A DNA stretch of 64,000 bases from JAAUTT01 sp963846585 (GTDB lineage Bacteria > Bacteroidota > Bacteroidia > Bacteroidales > JAAUTT01), in NCBI GenBank assembly GCA_963846585.1, contig CAWJWO010000019.1, positions 186,001-250,000 on the forward strand, read 5' to 3'. The notes below the pieces were generated by a model. It did no database searches. It saw only the letters and a program-made list of their open reading frames with translations, and was not told the DNA's origin. Shown piece by piece: positions 1 to 8,677 of the stretch; positions within the stretch are counted from its first letter, which is position 1; each line of letters starts with the position of its first letter. Position numbers and translations under genes: made by a program.

Positions 1-267
1 TGCAGAGGAACAGGGGAAATTTCACCTAATATTGTATTTGAAGAAGATCTGTACAATAATATTTCTTTTATTGTCAATAACCAGATATTGAAATCTCTTA
101 CCATTAAATTACATCCATACATTGCTTCCTATCTTCAGAAGGGATTATTCTCCAAGCAAGGGCAATGGTCACGAAAACTTAAATGCAAATTAAAAATAGT
201 GGCAGTTCCTTCATTTAGTTACCTGGAACATCATTTTTATAATAGTGACGATGAGGAAATACTATAG
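1..267 (+). CDS. rng: Ribonuclease G/E family endoribonuclease, C-terminal end (partial)
   Basis: The frame is open from base 1 and ends at TAG 265-267, so only about 88 C-terminal residues are visible. It begins with CRGTGEI, the second half of the CxxC zinc-link of RNase E/G, and continues with HPYIASYLQKGLFS and SYLEHHFY. These resemble the C-terminus of Bacteroidota RNase G, an endonuclease acting in rRNA maturation and mRNA decay in the cytoplasm. The last codons (GAA ATA CTA TAG) run straight into an AGTGCTTAGTGC array, so the stop lies at the edge of that array. The call rests on the zinc-link and the C-terminal pattern; the catalytic domain is outside the window. Confidence 0.8.
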   Translation, partial: CRGTGEISPNIVFEEDLYNNISFIVNNQILKSLTIKLHPYIASYLQKGLFSKQGQWSRKLKCKLKIVAVPSFSYLEHHFYNSDDEEIL

Positions 268-330
268 TGCTTAGTGCTTAGTGCATAGTGCTTAGTAAGC
301 AAATGTTAGTTGTTAGTAGCCAAAATTAAA
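265..330. repeat. Intergenic short-word array (TTAGTGC and GTTAGTT words)
   Basis: Words of the type TTAGTGC/ATAGTGC repeat about four times directly after the rng stop, followed by GTTAGTTGTTAGTAG, which reaches into the uxaC stop codon on the other strand. The two convergent genes therefore share this array as their common 3' spacer. Confidence 0.75.
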
Positions 331-1719
331 ATAGTTTTTAGCATTGTTATAGCAAATATCCTCTACAATTGATCCCAATAAATCCATATCATTGGGGATT
401 TCTCCGTTTTCCACGTCCTTACCTATTAAATTACACAATATTCTTCTGAAATATTCATGCCTGGGGAAAGATAAAAAATTTCGGGAATCGGTAAGCATAC
501 CTACAAACCTGGGTAACAACCCCATAGTTGATAAGGTATTAATTTGTTTTTCTATACCATCCTTTTGATCAAGAAACCACCATGCCGATCCCCATTGCAT
601 TTTACCTGGTACCGATCCGTTCTGGAAATTTCCTGTCATTGTAGCCATTACTTCATTGTCCGAAGGATTCAGATTGTACAATATTGTTTTAGCTAATTTG
701 TTATCAACATCAAGCCGATCAAGGAAACGTGACATTGAAACAGCTAAAGGCAAATCGCCAATTGAATCATAACCTGTATCGGGGCCACCAATTTTGAAAA
801 ATCGTGTATTATTATTTCTTATTGCACCTATATGAAATTGCTGAGCCCAGCCATGTTCATGATTCATTATAGCTAATTCATAGAGCATGGCCGATTTAAA
901 TTGTAATTCTTCCGGTTGGGATATTTGTTTATTGGCTCTTATTTTATTAAATATATTATTAATATCAGTTTGTGTATAGTTCTCTGCGTAAAATGTTTCC
1001 AATCCATGATCAGACAAGCGGCAACCGTGTTCGTGAAAAAAGCTGTGCCTTATTTTCAAAGCTGACAGAAGATGATCAAAATGAATGATGTCAATGCCGG
1101 AAATTTCCGATAAGCGGTCAAGATACTCATTATATGCATCATGGTTACCGATAGCCATAGCTTTATCCGGGCGCCAGGCCGGAATTACTTTTACCGCACA
1201 ACTATCAGACTGCATTTTGATGTGATATTCCAGAGAGTCGACAGGATCATCGGTTGTGCATACCACTTCAACCTTCATTTTTTTTAATAAGTTCTGTACG
1301 CTATAATCTTTGGAATTAAGAAGATTTGACGATGTTTCATAAATTCTTTTGAATGATGCGGTGTTTAATATTTCATCTATCCCGAAATAATTTTTTAATT
1401 CAAGATGGGTCCAATGATAAAGAGGATTACGAATAGTATAGGGTACGGTTTCTGCCCATTTTTGAAATTTTTCTATATCAGCAGCATTCCCGGTACAATA
1501 TTTTTCATCCACACCGTTGATGCGCATCGCCCTCCATTTGTAATGATCGCCATACAACCATGCCTGAGTAATATTATTATACAAATGGTCCACCGCTATC
1601 AGCTGTGGTGATAAATGACAATGAAAGTCAATGACAGGCATGTTTTTAGCATGATTATGGTACAAATACTGCGCAACAGAGGACTGCAGCAGGAAATCAT
1701 CGTCAATGAATGTTTTCAT
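313..1719 (-). CDS. uxaC: Glucuronate/uronate isomerase
   Basis: Cytoplasmic isomerase that converts D-glucuronate to D-fructuronate and D-galacturonate to D-tagaturonate, the first step of hexuronate breakdown. The 468-aa length matches the family. Near the N-terminus VIDFHCHLSPQ carries the metal-binding HxH of the amidohydrolase-like fold, and PLYHWTHLELKNYFGI, TTDDP, IPAWRPDKA and QFHIGAIRNNN are family-typical blocks. The start is ATG at 1719. A hexuronate transporter lies upstream on the same strand, which supports the substrate assignment. The last two residues and stop overlap a GTTAGT-type array. No uxaB, uxuA or kdgK is visible nearby, so the rest of the pathway must be elsewhere. 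Confidence 0.95.
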   Translation of the reverse strand: MKTFIDDDFLLQSSVAQYLYHNHAKNMPVIDFHCHLSPQLIAVDHLYNNITQAWLYGDHYKWRAMRINGVDEKYCTGNAADIEKFQKWAETVPYTIRNPLYHWTHLELKNYFGIDEILNTASFKRIYETSSNLLNSKDYSVQNLLKKMKVEVVCTTDDPVDSLEYHIKMQSDSCAVKVIPAWRPDKAMAIGNHDAYNEYLDRLSEISGIDIIHFDHLLSALKIRHSFFHEHGCRLSDHGLETFYAENYTQTDINNIFNKIRANKQISQPEELQFKSAMLYELAIMNHEHGWAQQFHIGAIRNNNTRFFKIGGPDTGYDSIGDLPLAVSMSRFLDRLDVDNKLAKTILYNLNPSDNEVMATMTGNFQNGSVPGKMQWGSAWWFLDQKDGIEKQINTLSTMGLLPRFVGMLTDSRNFLSFPRHEYFRRILCNLIGKDVENGEIPNDMDLLGSIVEDICYNNAKNYFNFGY

Positions 1720-1744
1720 AATAAATCAGGTTTAATTGTTTTTT

Positions 1745-1965
1745 TTAGAACCAAGAACCAGTAGCCAAGACTTAAGGCATTATAATTAAAGGACTAGGGC
1801 TGGAGATTTGCGATTTCAGATTCGTGATTTGCGATTTTAGATTTAAAAAGTCCTACTTAATATATAATTCTTAATTCAAAAATCTTTAATCTTCCATCTT
1901 TTACTTTTTATCTTTTATCTTTTATCTTTTATCTTTTATCTTCTATCTTCTTTCATCTTTCAACT
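1745..1965. repeat. Intergenic array region with several word families
   Basis: The 246-bp spacer between exuT and uxaC is almost all short-period sequence: ACCAAGAACCAGTAGCC, then GATTTGCGATTT/GATTTTAGATTT words, then about five copies of the 7-8 bp word TCTTTTA(T) around 1905-1950. No gene or convincing promoter is visible in it. Confidence 0.75.
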
Positions 1966-3339
1966 TCACACCTTCCCGTTTTCCAGAATTATTATCGGTT
2001 TATACCGGGGAACCAGGATTTTTATAGCAGACCATGCCGTGATATATGCCAGGGCACATATTACAAACATGATTAAATAAGCCGTCTTAGGTGTACTTAT
2101 AAAAATATCCGTTAACTTTCCCGCCAGCAATTGTATTATTCCGCCACCAATTCCTCCGGCCATAGTCCCTATGCCTACAACCGAAGCAATTGCTGTTTTT
2201 GGAAACATATCCGACACGGTAGTAAGTAAATTGGTTGACCAGGCTTGGTGTGCGACTGCTCCCAGTGAAATAATCCCTACGGCCAGATACATGGATAAAC
2301 TTCCAAAGTTTTTTACATTGCCAAAATACTGGGTAGTTAGTACCGACAATGGAATAATAGCTATAAAAAGCAAAGTTGTAGTCCGTGCCTTATAAACAGA
2401 AAATCCTCTGTTTATAAGTATTAGCGGAATGCTACCTCCGAAAATATTACCTAAAATCGATATCCCATATATAAAAAATACCGGCCAGGAAACTTCAGTT
2501 GCGCTCATTCCGAATTGCTTGATAAGATAATCAGGTAACCAAAATACATAAAACCACCAAATGCCGTCAGTTAAAAATTTACCCAGAAAAAACGACCATG
2601 TTTGCTTATATCCGAATAAAGTCAGCCAGGGGATTTTGGATTCATTTGCAAGTTTATCGCTGTTGGAGGCTTCATCCTGATGAATATACTGATATTCATT
2701 TTTCCCGAGGCGCTTTTGCTTTTCAGGAGAGTTGTACAACCATCCCCAGAAAATAAGCCATATTAAGCCAATGCCACCTGTAAGAATAAATGCCATTTTC
2801 CAGCCAAGTCCGGTTCCAAAGTTTATTAAACACCAGGGGACAAAAAGAGCCGATATCATCGCACCAATATTTGAACCACTGTTAAAAATACCGGTTGCCA
2901 GTGCACGTTCCTTTTTTGGGAACCATTCTGCAATAGTTTTTATTGAAGCAGGAAAATTGGCAGCTTCACCTGCCCCAAACATGCTGCGGATTAATATATG
3001 CACAGCCACGGTTGCGCCGGCAAAAGCATTGAGAATACCAAAAAATGACCATGTAATTAATGCCATTGCCAAGCCGAGTTTTGTTCCTATTTTGTCAATT
3101 ACCCATCCGGCTACTATAGATATAAAAGCATATGAAATTGTAAAAAAAGTAGTTACATAAGAATAATCCGAATTTGTCCATCCAAATCCTCCATCTGTTA
3201 CTGCACTGCAAAAAAATGGTTTCAGATAGCTTATGACCTGCCTGTCCATGTAATTTATAGTAGTGGCAAAGAGCAGGAGAGATGCGATTATCCACCTGTA
3301 ATTCCCGATGTTGGATTTATTATTTTCCACTTTTTTCAA
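1966..3339 (-). CDS. exuT: MFS hexuronate transporter (ExuT-like, ACS family)
   Basis: Twelve-helix inner-membrane transporter of the anion:cation symporter family, probably importing glucuronate/galacturonate for the adjacent isomerase. Visible features are TTINYMDRQVISYLKPFF at the first helix, GWVIDKIGTKLGL (MFS loop 2-3 motif) and GAGEAANFPASIKTIAEWFP, strongly conserved in ExuT/glucarate porters. Length 457 aa is usual. No ATG is available before residue 31, so translation must begin at TTG 3339 or GTG three codons later; either start overlaps the 3' end of the upstream gene (stop at 3320), indicating translational coupling. The substrate is inferred from family and neighbour. Confidence 0.88.
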   Translation of the reverse strand: MKKVENNKSNIGNYRWIIASLLLFATTINYMDRQVISYLKPFFCSAVTDGGFGWTNSDYSYVTTFFTISYAFISIVAGWVIDKIGTKLGLAMALITWSFFGILNAFAGATVAVHILIRSMFGAGEAANFPASIKTIAEWFPKKERALATGIFNSGSNIGAMISALFVPWCLINFGTGLGWKMAFILTGGIGLIWLIFWGWLYNSPEKQKRLGKNEYQYIHQDEASNSDKLANESKIPWLTLFGYKQTWSFFLGKFLTDGIWWFYVFWLPDYLIKQFGMSATEVSWPVFFIYGISILGNIFGGSIPLILINRGFSVYKARTTTLLFIAIIPLSVLTTQYFGNVKNFGSLSMYLAVGIISLGAVAHQAWSTNLLTTVSDMFPKTAIASVVGIGTMAGGIGGGIIQLLAGKLTDIFISTPKTAYLIMFVICALAYITAWSAIKILVPRYKPIIILENGKV

Positions 3340-5293
3340 AAACGAGCACTACCTTATTAAAGTCAGCTGAAGCATTGACAACATTCCTGAAGTCCTGGAA
3401 TCTCGATTTAGGGTAATAGATTTGTTTGTAATCTTCATTAATCTTTATTTCTACAGTTTTATTATTTATTAATTTATACCTTGAAATAAAATAACAGGAT
3501 GGTTGACCGTCCTCTGACATTACTACGTTAAATTTTAATGCATCCAGGTTTTTTACTGTGTATCCTTCAGGTATATCAAATATAATATCTCTGGTATAGG
3601 AACGGTTAAACTCATTTTCTACATCGAATTTTCTTTCTTCTTCCTGGTAAAGTTCAACCTGAGGGCCTATTAATTCTCCAACTTTAAAGAGGAACTTATC
3701 GCCAGCCTGTTCAACAATATTTGAAGGGGAGCACCTGGCTTTAATAATAAGAGGTTTAAGTCCAAGGAATCGGGCGCCTTTATTTTCAACGGATATATCA
3801 TTAAAATCTGCATCTTTTATTGTACTGTTTTTAAGAACTGAAATAGTCATATCTTTTTGAGCACCTTCAGGATAATATGAATATAATGGTTGAATAGTTT
3901 GTGCATAGTTTCCGTCAAATAGTAATGTATAATTAATTTCAGGATTTGTTATCGATTTGGAAAAATCAATTTTGATTGTATGATCTGAGCGATTTTTATC
4001 GTAAAGAGATGGTTCTATCATATGTATTTCTCCAAGTCCGAATTTATTTTCTCCTATAACGGCTGATTTAATGAATAGCCCATAATTAGCGGTTAGCCCG
4101 AAAGGTATGCAATTTAACCTGGATGCTATTGAACCCGGGCACAGATACTGATTAATATCCGGAAAATAAAATAAATAAGTCTCCAGAAAATTATAACTAT
4201 CAAAGTAAGGGTCGAACCGAGATGTATATCTATTGGTAGTTAATACAATCTGGTAATTTATTTGTAATTCATCGAAAACAGATGCAAATAGCTTTGTTAT
4301 ACCAATCTCATCGGCAGTTTTATATTCCAGGACAGATGATAAAGTTTTATATTTTGAATTTACATTTAATGCGAAATTTGTTTTTATATAGTCTTCAATT
4401 TTTCTAATATTTTCTTCAACGTTCTTTCCATCAACCTTAATAAGTTTTATAAATTTTTGCAATTCGTTGGCAGTAGATTTATCCTGAGTTTCGTGAAGCA
4501 GGTCATAAATTGATTGAGAAGCCTCGATATAATTAATCAGGTTTTTCTTCCCGTTTGTTTTATTCTCTTCCAGTTTAATCACGGTTTGCATGAGGTTTGG
4601 CTTGTAAACGGCAAATTCCTCCGGATGTATGCCCTGTACAGAATCCAATTTAATATATAATACATTACGGTTATCTCTTAAAGTAGTATCGGTAAAAGGT
4701 GGTAACCCGTTATAATTTTTTGCTTTAAAGATGAGGTTTGAGGGTGAAATAATAAGGAATTCCATATTTCTTACTGGAGTTTCATCCTGTAATATAAATG
4801 ATTTTCCATATACTTCTGCATTTTGTTGTATCACCATTAAAAATTCAATTTCGCTGCCTTTATCTACTCCTTCAAGTGCAAAATATTTATAATTGGATTT
4901 TGTCTGTTCATCGATACCTTCCTTAATTTCATCATTTCTGAATTCTTTTACGATGCCTTTTGAGTTTATAACCCTCGCTTTGATAACCAACAACTTTGAT
5001 AAATCATTCATAGGCAAATAAATCCTGTTATTTTTTACGATTGATTTATCGTCCGAAACCTTTACGATTTTGTGAAGTAGGTTTAGACAAACTATTTGAT
5101 TATCATCCATGTAATATTCAATGGCATGAAAATCTTTCAGACAAAGTTCGCCAAATTGCTGATCATATGAACTTAATGTGTGTAATTTTGGCAATGTGTC
5201 CCAATTGTAACTTTTATAATATGGTTCTTGTGCAATACTCACAGAATAAAAAATTACAATCAATATAAATGTTAAAATGCCAGTTTTTTTCAT
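3320..5293 (-). CDS. Secreted DUF3857-type protein with a degenerate transglutaminase domain
   Basis: 657 aa with a clear signal peptide (MKKTGILTFILIVIFYSVSIAQ). The N-terminal half has the beta-rich DUF3857 pattern, followed by a transglutaminase-like core near residues 300-380 and a C-terminal beta domain. It shares the architecture of the next gene upstream (5330-7267), so the two look like a duplicated pair. Where the neighbour has GDCKDMASL, this protein has ADEIGITKLF: the catalytic Cys is absent, so it should not be an active protease/transglutaminase. It may be a binding or scaffold partner in the periplasm or at the surface. It overlaps the following exuT start. The biological role of the family is unknown. 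Confidence 0.75.
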   Translation of the reverse strand: MKKTGILTFILIVIFYSVSIAQEPYYKSYNWDTLPKLHTLSSYDQQFGELCLKDFHAIEYYMDDNQIVCLNLLHKIVKVSDDKSIVKNNRIYLPMNDLSKLLVIKARVINSKGIVKEFRNDEIKEGIDEQTKSNYKYFALEGVDKGSEIEFLMVIQQNAEVYGKSFILQDETPVRNMEFLIISPSNLIFKAKNYNGLPPFTDTTLRDNRNVLYIKLDSVQGIHPEEFAVYKPNLMQTVIKLEENKTNGKKNLINYIEASQSIYDLLHETQDKSTANELQKFIKLIKVDGKNVEENIRKIEDYIKTNFALNVNSKYKTLSSVLEYKTADEIGITKLFASVFDELQINYQIVLTTNRYTSRFDPYFDSYNFLETYLFYFPDINQYLCPGSIASRLNCIPFGLTANYGLFIKSAVIGENKFGLGEIHMIEPSLYDKNRSDHTIKIDFSKSITNPEINYTLLFDGNYAQTIQPLYSYYPEGAQKDMTISVLKNSTIKDADFNDISVENKGARFLGLKPLIIKARCSPSNIVEQAGDKFLFKVGELIGPQVELYQEEERKFDVENEFNRSYTRDIIFDIPEGYTVKNLDALKFNVVMSEDGQPSCYFISRYKLINNKTVEIKINEDYKQIYYPKSRFQDFRNVVNASADFNKVVLVFEKSGK

Positions 5294-5302
5294 TATTTAA
5301 AT

Positions 5303-5340
5303 TTTTGTATTCATTACTTAATCACTTAATCACCTCATCA
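5303..5340. repeat. Short-word array (ACTTAATC)
   Basis: ACTTAATC repeats twice and degrades into CCTCATCAC. It covers the spacer and the stop codon of the upstream transglutaminase gene. The same word, in the same relation to a stop codon, recurs at 20440-20470. Confidence 0.65.
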
Positions 5341-7267
5341 CTTTAGTATCTTTCACAAGTACAACGCTTAATTTATAAGAATTATTAAGTGATTCGATCA
5401 TATTATTCCAGTCCTTAAATTTTGAAGGTTCTAATAATAAGTAATTGAGATAAATTTCATTTGTTAATATAATTTCGTCTCCAATAGCCTTGTATGATGT
5501 ATTAAAGCCAAATAAACTATCATTAAATACGGAGTTGTCGGGCAGGTAAGCAATCTTATATCCCAATGGAATTTTCAAACTAACAACATTTATGATCTTT
5601 TTTTTGAAATTAGCTTCAATACTGGTTTTTCGGTCGTTTTTAACGGGTTCGCCCAGGTTGGCTTTATCCAGGTTCAGGTTAATGAATATTTCATCTCCGA
5701 CAGCCTGGCAATAATCGCTGACATTAAAATTATATGATATAATAAGATCATTATCACGTTGATCAAAATATTTTATTTTATAGCTATCAATTAAAAATTT
5801 ATTATTTCCTTTTTCAAAGAAGTTCTTCATAAACTTTGTTTGTTCAGTTGGATCCTTATAACATAAATAGTTATATAATTCAACCCTCTCGTAACCTTTA
5901 AAATATGATTCTCCGTTTCCTTTGATTTTTTTACCGTCCAACATTATTCTAACTGTATCCGATTTAGTATTTAAATTATAATCGACCTCAGGAACTTTTA
6001 CTATCTCGAATTTATCAGGGCCCATATCTATCATTGTTTCTTTTCCCTGTATATTGTAAGGAGGATAATTTAATGAATGAGGCCCGGTTGTCGCATCAAG
6101 GAAAAAATAATTATTTTTATTTTTATATGTAACTATCATGTGATTATCGGAAAGAGGCAAAGGGAGATCGTGATAATTGTATGGAATGTTACGTGTGCCT
6201 ACCCAGGTTAGATGGCTTTCAATCCCGGCAATTTCAAGCATTTTATTTACTAAGCTTGCCATGTCTTTGCAATCGCCATAAAGTTTACTGAAAACTTCTC
6301 CGGCATTACGAGGTACAAAACCTCCGTCACCGGCTTCAATAGCAATATATTTAATGTGGTCCTGTACCCAATAGAATATTGACTTTACCTTATCAGGTTC
6401 ACTATTATAATTAATTGTAAGAGAATCAACCAAATATTTTAAGGCTGGTGGCACAGAAGTTGAATTCAGGGATGAAATTAATGAATGATACCAGTTGTGA
6501 AGATCATTTTCATCGGATATCAGCTTTACATTTTTGTCAGGTACAGTGTAACCTTTGATATAAACAAACATATGAGAAGCAAAATAGGGAAGTGAAGGAG
6601 AGTTTTCCTCAACAGGGAATTTGTGGATATTTTTTGCTTTCCAACTATATTCAATATTATTGCCAATATGTTTCCGGGTAAAATCAACATTAAGGCTGTC
6701 GCAATTAAACAGCTTATATCCGATTATAACTTCGGACGGACATGAAACTGTTAATTCAGCTGAACAGACAGGGACATATGAATTAAAATAGAAGGTTCCA
6801 AGATTACGGGGTTCAGTTATGTTATATTTATAATCCAATAGCGAAATGGCCCCTTCTTCAAGTTTCGGGAACGAAAAGTTTATAGATTTTACATCTCCAA
6901 AAAATACCATTGGGTCCCTGTAATCGCTTGTGTCGAAGTTATTGACTTTAATTTTTTTATTTCCTGATGACCCAGGTAAATGAGTTTCTGCCAGGAGCGA
7001 GGTAATTTTAAAATTATCTGAAAATATTACCGACTGATTTGCATGCAATATAGAATTTTTATCAAGGTAAAGTGATTCTTCGTAATTTCTCATAGTTATA
7101 TGAAGGCTATCGCCATTTAAATCAATAAAAATGTTGCGCTTATTATTCAGGCATATTTTTGATTCATCAGGGTACTTTCTTTGGTAGTCCTTTAAACTTA
7201 ATTGTTGTGCCTGGCATTTATAGCAAAGAAACAATGAAATCAAGGCTACAAAAATCTGTTTTGTCAT
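5330..7267 (-). CDS. Secreted DUF3857/transglutaminase-like protein
   Basis: 645 aa with a signal peptide ending around CYKCQAQ. DUF3857 beta-sandwich in the first 250 residues, then a transglutaminase-like core: GDCKDMASLVNKML carries the nucleophilic Cys, LPLSDNHMIV the His and FFLDATTG the Asp, so the full catalytic triad is present. Bacteroidota encode many such proteins; they are exported and their substrates are not known. It heads a likely operon with the Cys-less paralogue at 3320-5293 and the hexuronate transporter. The start is ATG 7267; the upstream 160 bp is very AT-rich and shared with a divergent gene. Confidence 0.82.
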   Translation of the reverse strand: MTKQIFVALISLFLCYKCQAQQLSLKDYQRKYPDESKICLNNKRNIFIDLNGDSLHITMRNYEESLYLDKNSILHANQSVIFSDNFKITSLLAETHLPGSSGNKKIKVNNFDTSDYRDPMVFFGDVKSINFSFPKLEEGAISLLDYKYNITEPRNLGTFYFNSYVPVCSAELTVSCPSEVIIGYKLFNCDSLNVDFTRKHIGNNIEYSWKAKNIHKFPVEENSPSLPYFASHMFVYIKGYTVPDKNVKLISDENDLHNWYHSLISSLNSTSVPPALKYLVDSLTINYNSEPDKVKSIFYWVQDHIKYIAIEAGDGGFVPRNAGEVFSKLYGDCKDMASLVNKMLEIAGIESHLTWVGTRNIPYNYHDLPLPLSDNHMIVTYKNKNNYFFLDATTGPHSLNYPPYNIQGKETMIDMGPDKFEIVKVPEVDYNLNTKSDTVRIMLDGKKIKGNGESYFKGYERVELYNYLCYKDPTEQTKFMKNFFEKGNNKFLIDSYKIKYFDQRDNDLIISYNFNVSDYCQAVGDEIFINLNLDKANLGEPVKNDRKTSIEANFKKKIINVVSLKIPLGYKIAYLPDNSVFNDSLFGFNTSYKAIGDEIILTNEIYLNYLLLEPSKFKDWNNMIESLNNSYKLSVVLVKDTKVMR

Positions 7268-7464
7268 CTGTCATATTTTTACGCAACCGCCGAAATTACT
7301 ATATCAAATTTCCATTTCCTAAATTCCTTCATTTTTTTTTGAATTTTTAACTTAAAATGAAATTTTAATATTTTTTTTGGGTTATGATTATTGATGTTTT
7401 TAATTTTATCAAAAAATTACAATAATTTTTGATTCAAAAATTAAAATGCTTTATTTTATATAAT

Positions 7465-8601
7465 ATGAAATATTATAAAAATGCAATTATTAATTTAATT
7501 TCAAATCCAAAAGCAATTTCGGCATTATTCTTTTTAGCTGCAATAACTATTAGTTCCCAATTATATATTCAAACCTGGAATCATTATCAAAATTATCTCA
7601 TTTTTAAAAATTCATTTTATCATTTAATTGAATATAAGGATTTATATCAGCTTTTTCCAAATGAACATGTCGGATTCTATAAATATAGCCCTGCGTTTTC
7701 AATGTTTTTTGGCATATTTTCATGGTTTCCTGATTTAGCTGGCCTTAATCTCTGGAATTTGTTAAACGCATTTATATTTTTGATTTCCGTATATTACCTG
7801 CCTAAACTTGACAAAACCCAAAAAGGGTTGATATTAATACTTTGTTTTTTGGAGTTAAATACATCTATGGAAAATGTGCAATCCAATGCATTAATTGCAG
7901 GATTGATTATTTTATGTTTTGGGTTATTGGAAAGGCAAAACTATTTATTGGCGACGTTTCTTATAGTATTTTCTATATTTATAAAACTTTATGGAGCAGT
8001 TGGATTGGTGTTATTTATTTTTTATCCTGAAAAATGGAAATTGATATTGTATACATTAGCCTGGTCATTAGTTTTGTTATTATCGCCATTATTATTAATT
8101 AGTGTTGATCAGTTGAAATTTTTGTATTCGGGCTGGATTCATTTAATAGCCAATGATCATTCAATAGAATATGGATTTTCTGTTATGGGAATAATTCATA
8201 CCTGGTTTGGGGTTGATTTTAATAAATTAATGATAATGTTTTTTGGAATAATAGCTTTTTTATTGCCTTTAATAAGAATAAAGCAATATAAAAATTATAA
8301 TTTCAGGTTGCTGACTTTAACTTCAATATTGATATGGGTTATAATATTTAACCATATGGCTGAATCGCCTACTTTTATTATTGCTTTTGCAGGGGTATCA
8401 ATATGGTTTATTTCGGAAGATAAAAATATTTTAAATATTATATTATTTCTAAGTGCCTTGATATTAACTTCTTTATCACCTACAGATATATTTCCAAAAT
8501 ACATACGTGACACATATGTAACTCCTTATGCACTTAAGGCTTTACCTTGTATCCTGATATGGATTAAAATTAATTATGATCTGTATAATGTTCGTCCGTA
8601 A
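7465..8601 (+). CDS. GT87-like (DUF2029) polytopic membrane protein
   Basis: About 378 aa with roughly ten hydrophobic segments. The loop after helix 1, with LIEYKDLYQLFP and GFYKYSPAFSM, is typical of the Bacteroidota DUF2029/GT87 family of polyprenol-phosphate-mannose-dependent mannosyltransferases; the conserved acidic/KYSP loop faces the periplasm. A TTG start at 7429 would add 12 residues, but ATG 7465 gives the normal N-terminus before the first hydrophobic stretch. It is a lone plus-strand gene between divergent transglutaminase-type genes and dsbD. Enzyme activity is inferred only from the family. Confidence 0.7.
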   Translation: MKYYKNAIINLISNPKAISALFFLAAITISSQLYIQTWNHYQNYLIFKNSFYHLIEYKDLYQLFPNEHVGFYKYSPAFSMFFGIFSWFPDLAGLNLWNLLNAFIFLISVYYLPKLDKTQKGLILILCFLELNTSMENVQSNALIAGLIILCFGLLERQNYLLATFLIVFSIFIKLYGAVGLVLFIFYPEKWKLILYTLAWSLVLLLSPLLLISVDQLKFLYSGWIHLIANDHSIEYGFSVMGIIHTWFGVDFNKLMIMFFGIIAFLLPLIRIKQYKNYNFRLLTLTSILIWVIIFNHMAESPTFIIAFAGVSIWFISEDKNILNIILFLSALILTSLSPTDIFPKYIRDTYVTPYALKALPCILIWIKINYDLYNVRP

Positions 8602-8677
8602 AGTCCGTAGCCTTCGTTACGCTCGGTTAAAAAACTATTTAGTTAATTATTTGTTACATACTAAAAATTAATAAATT

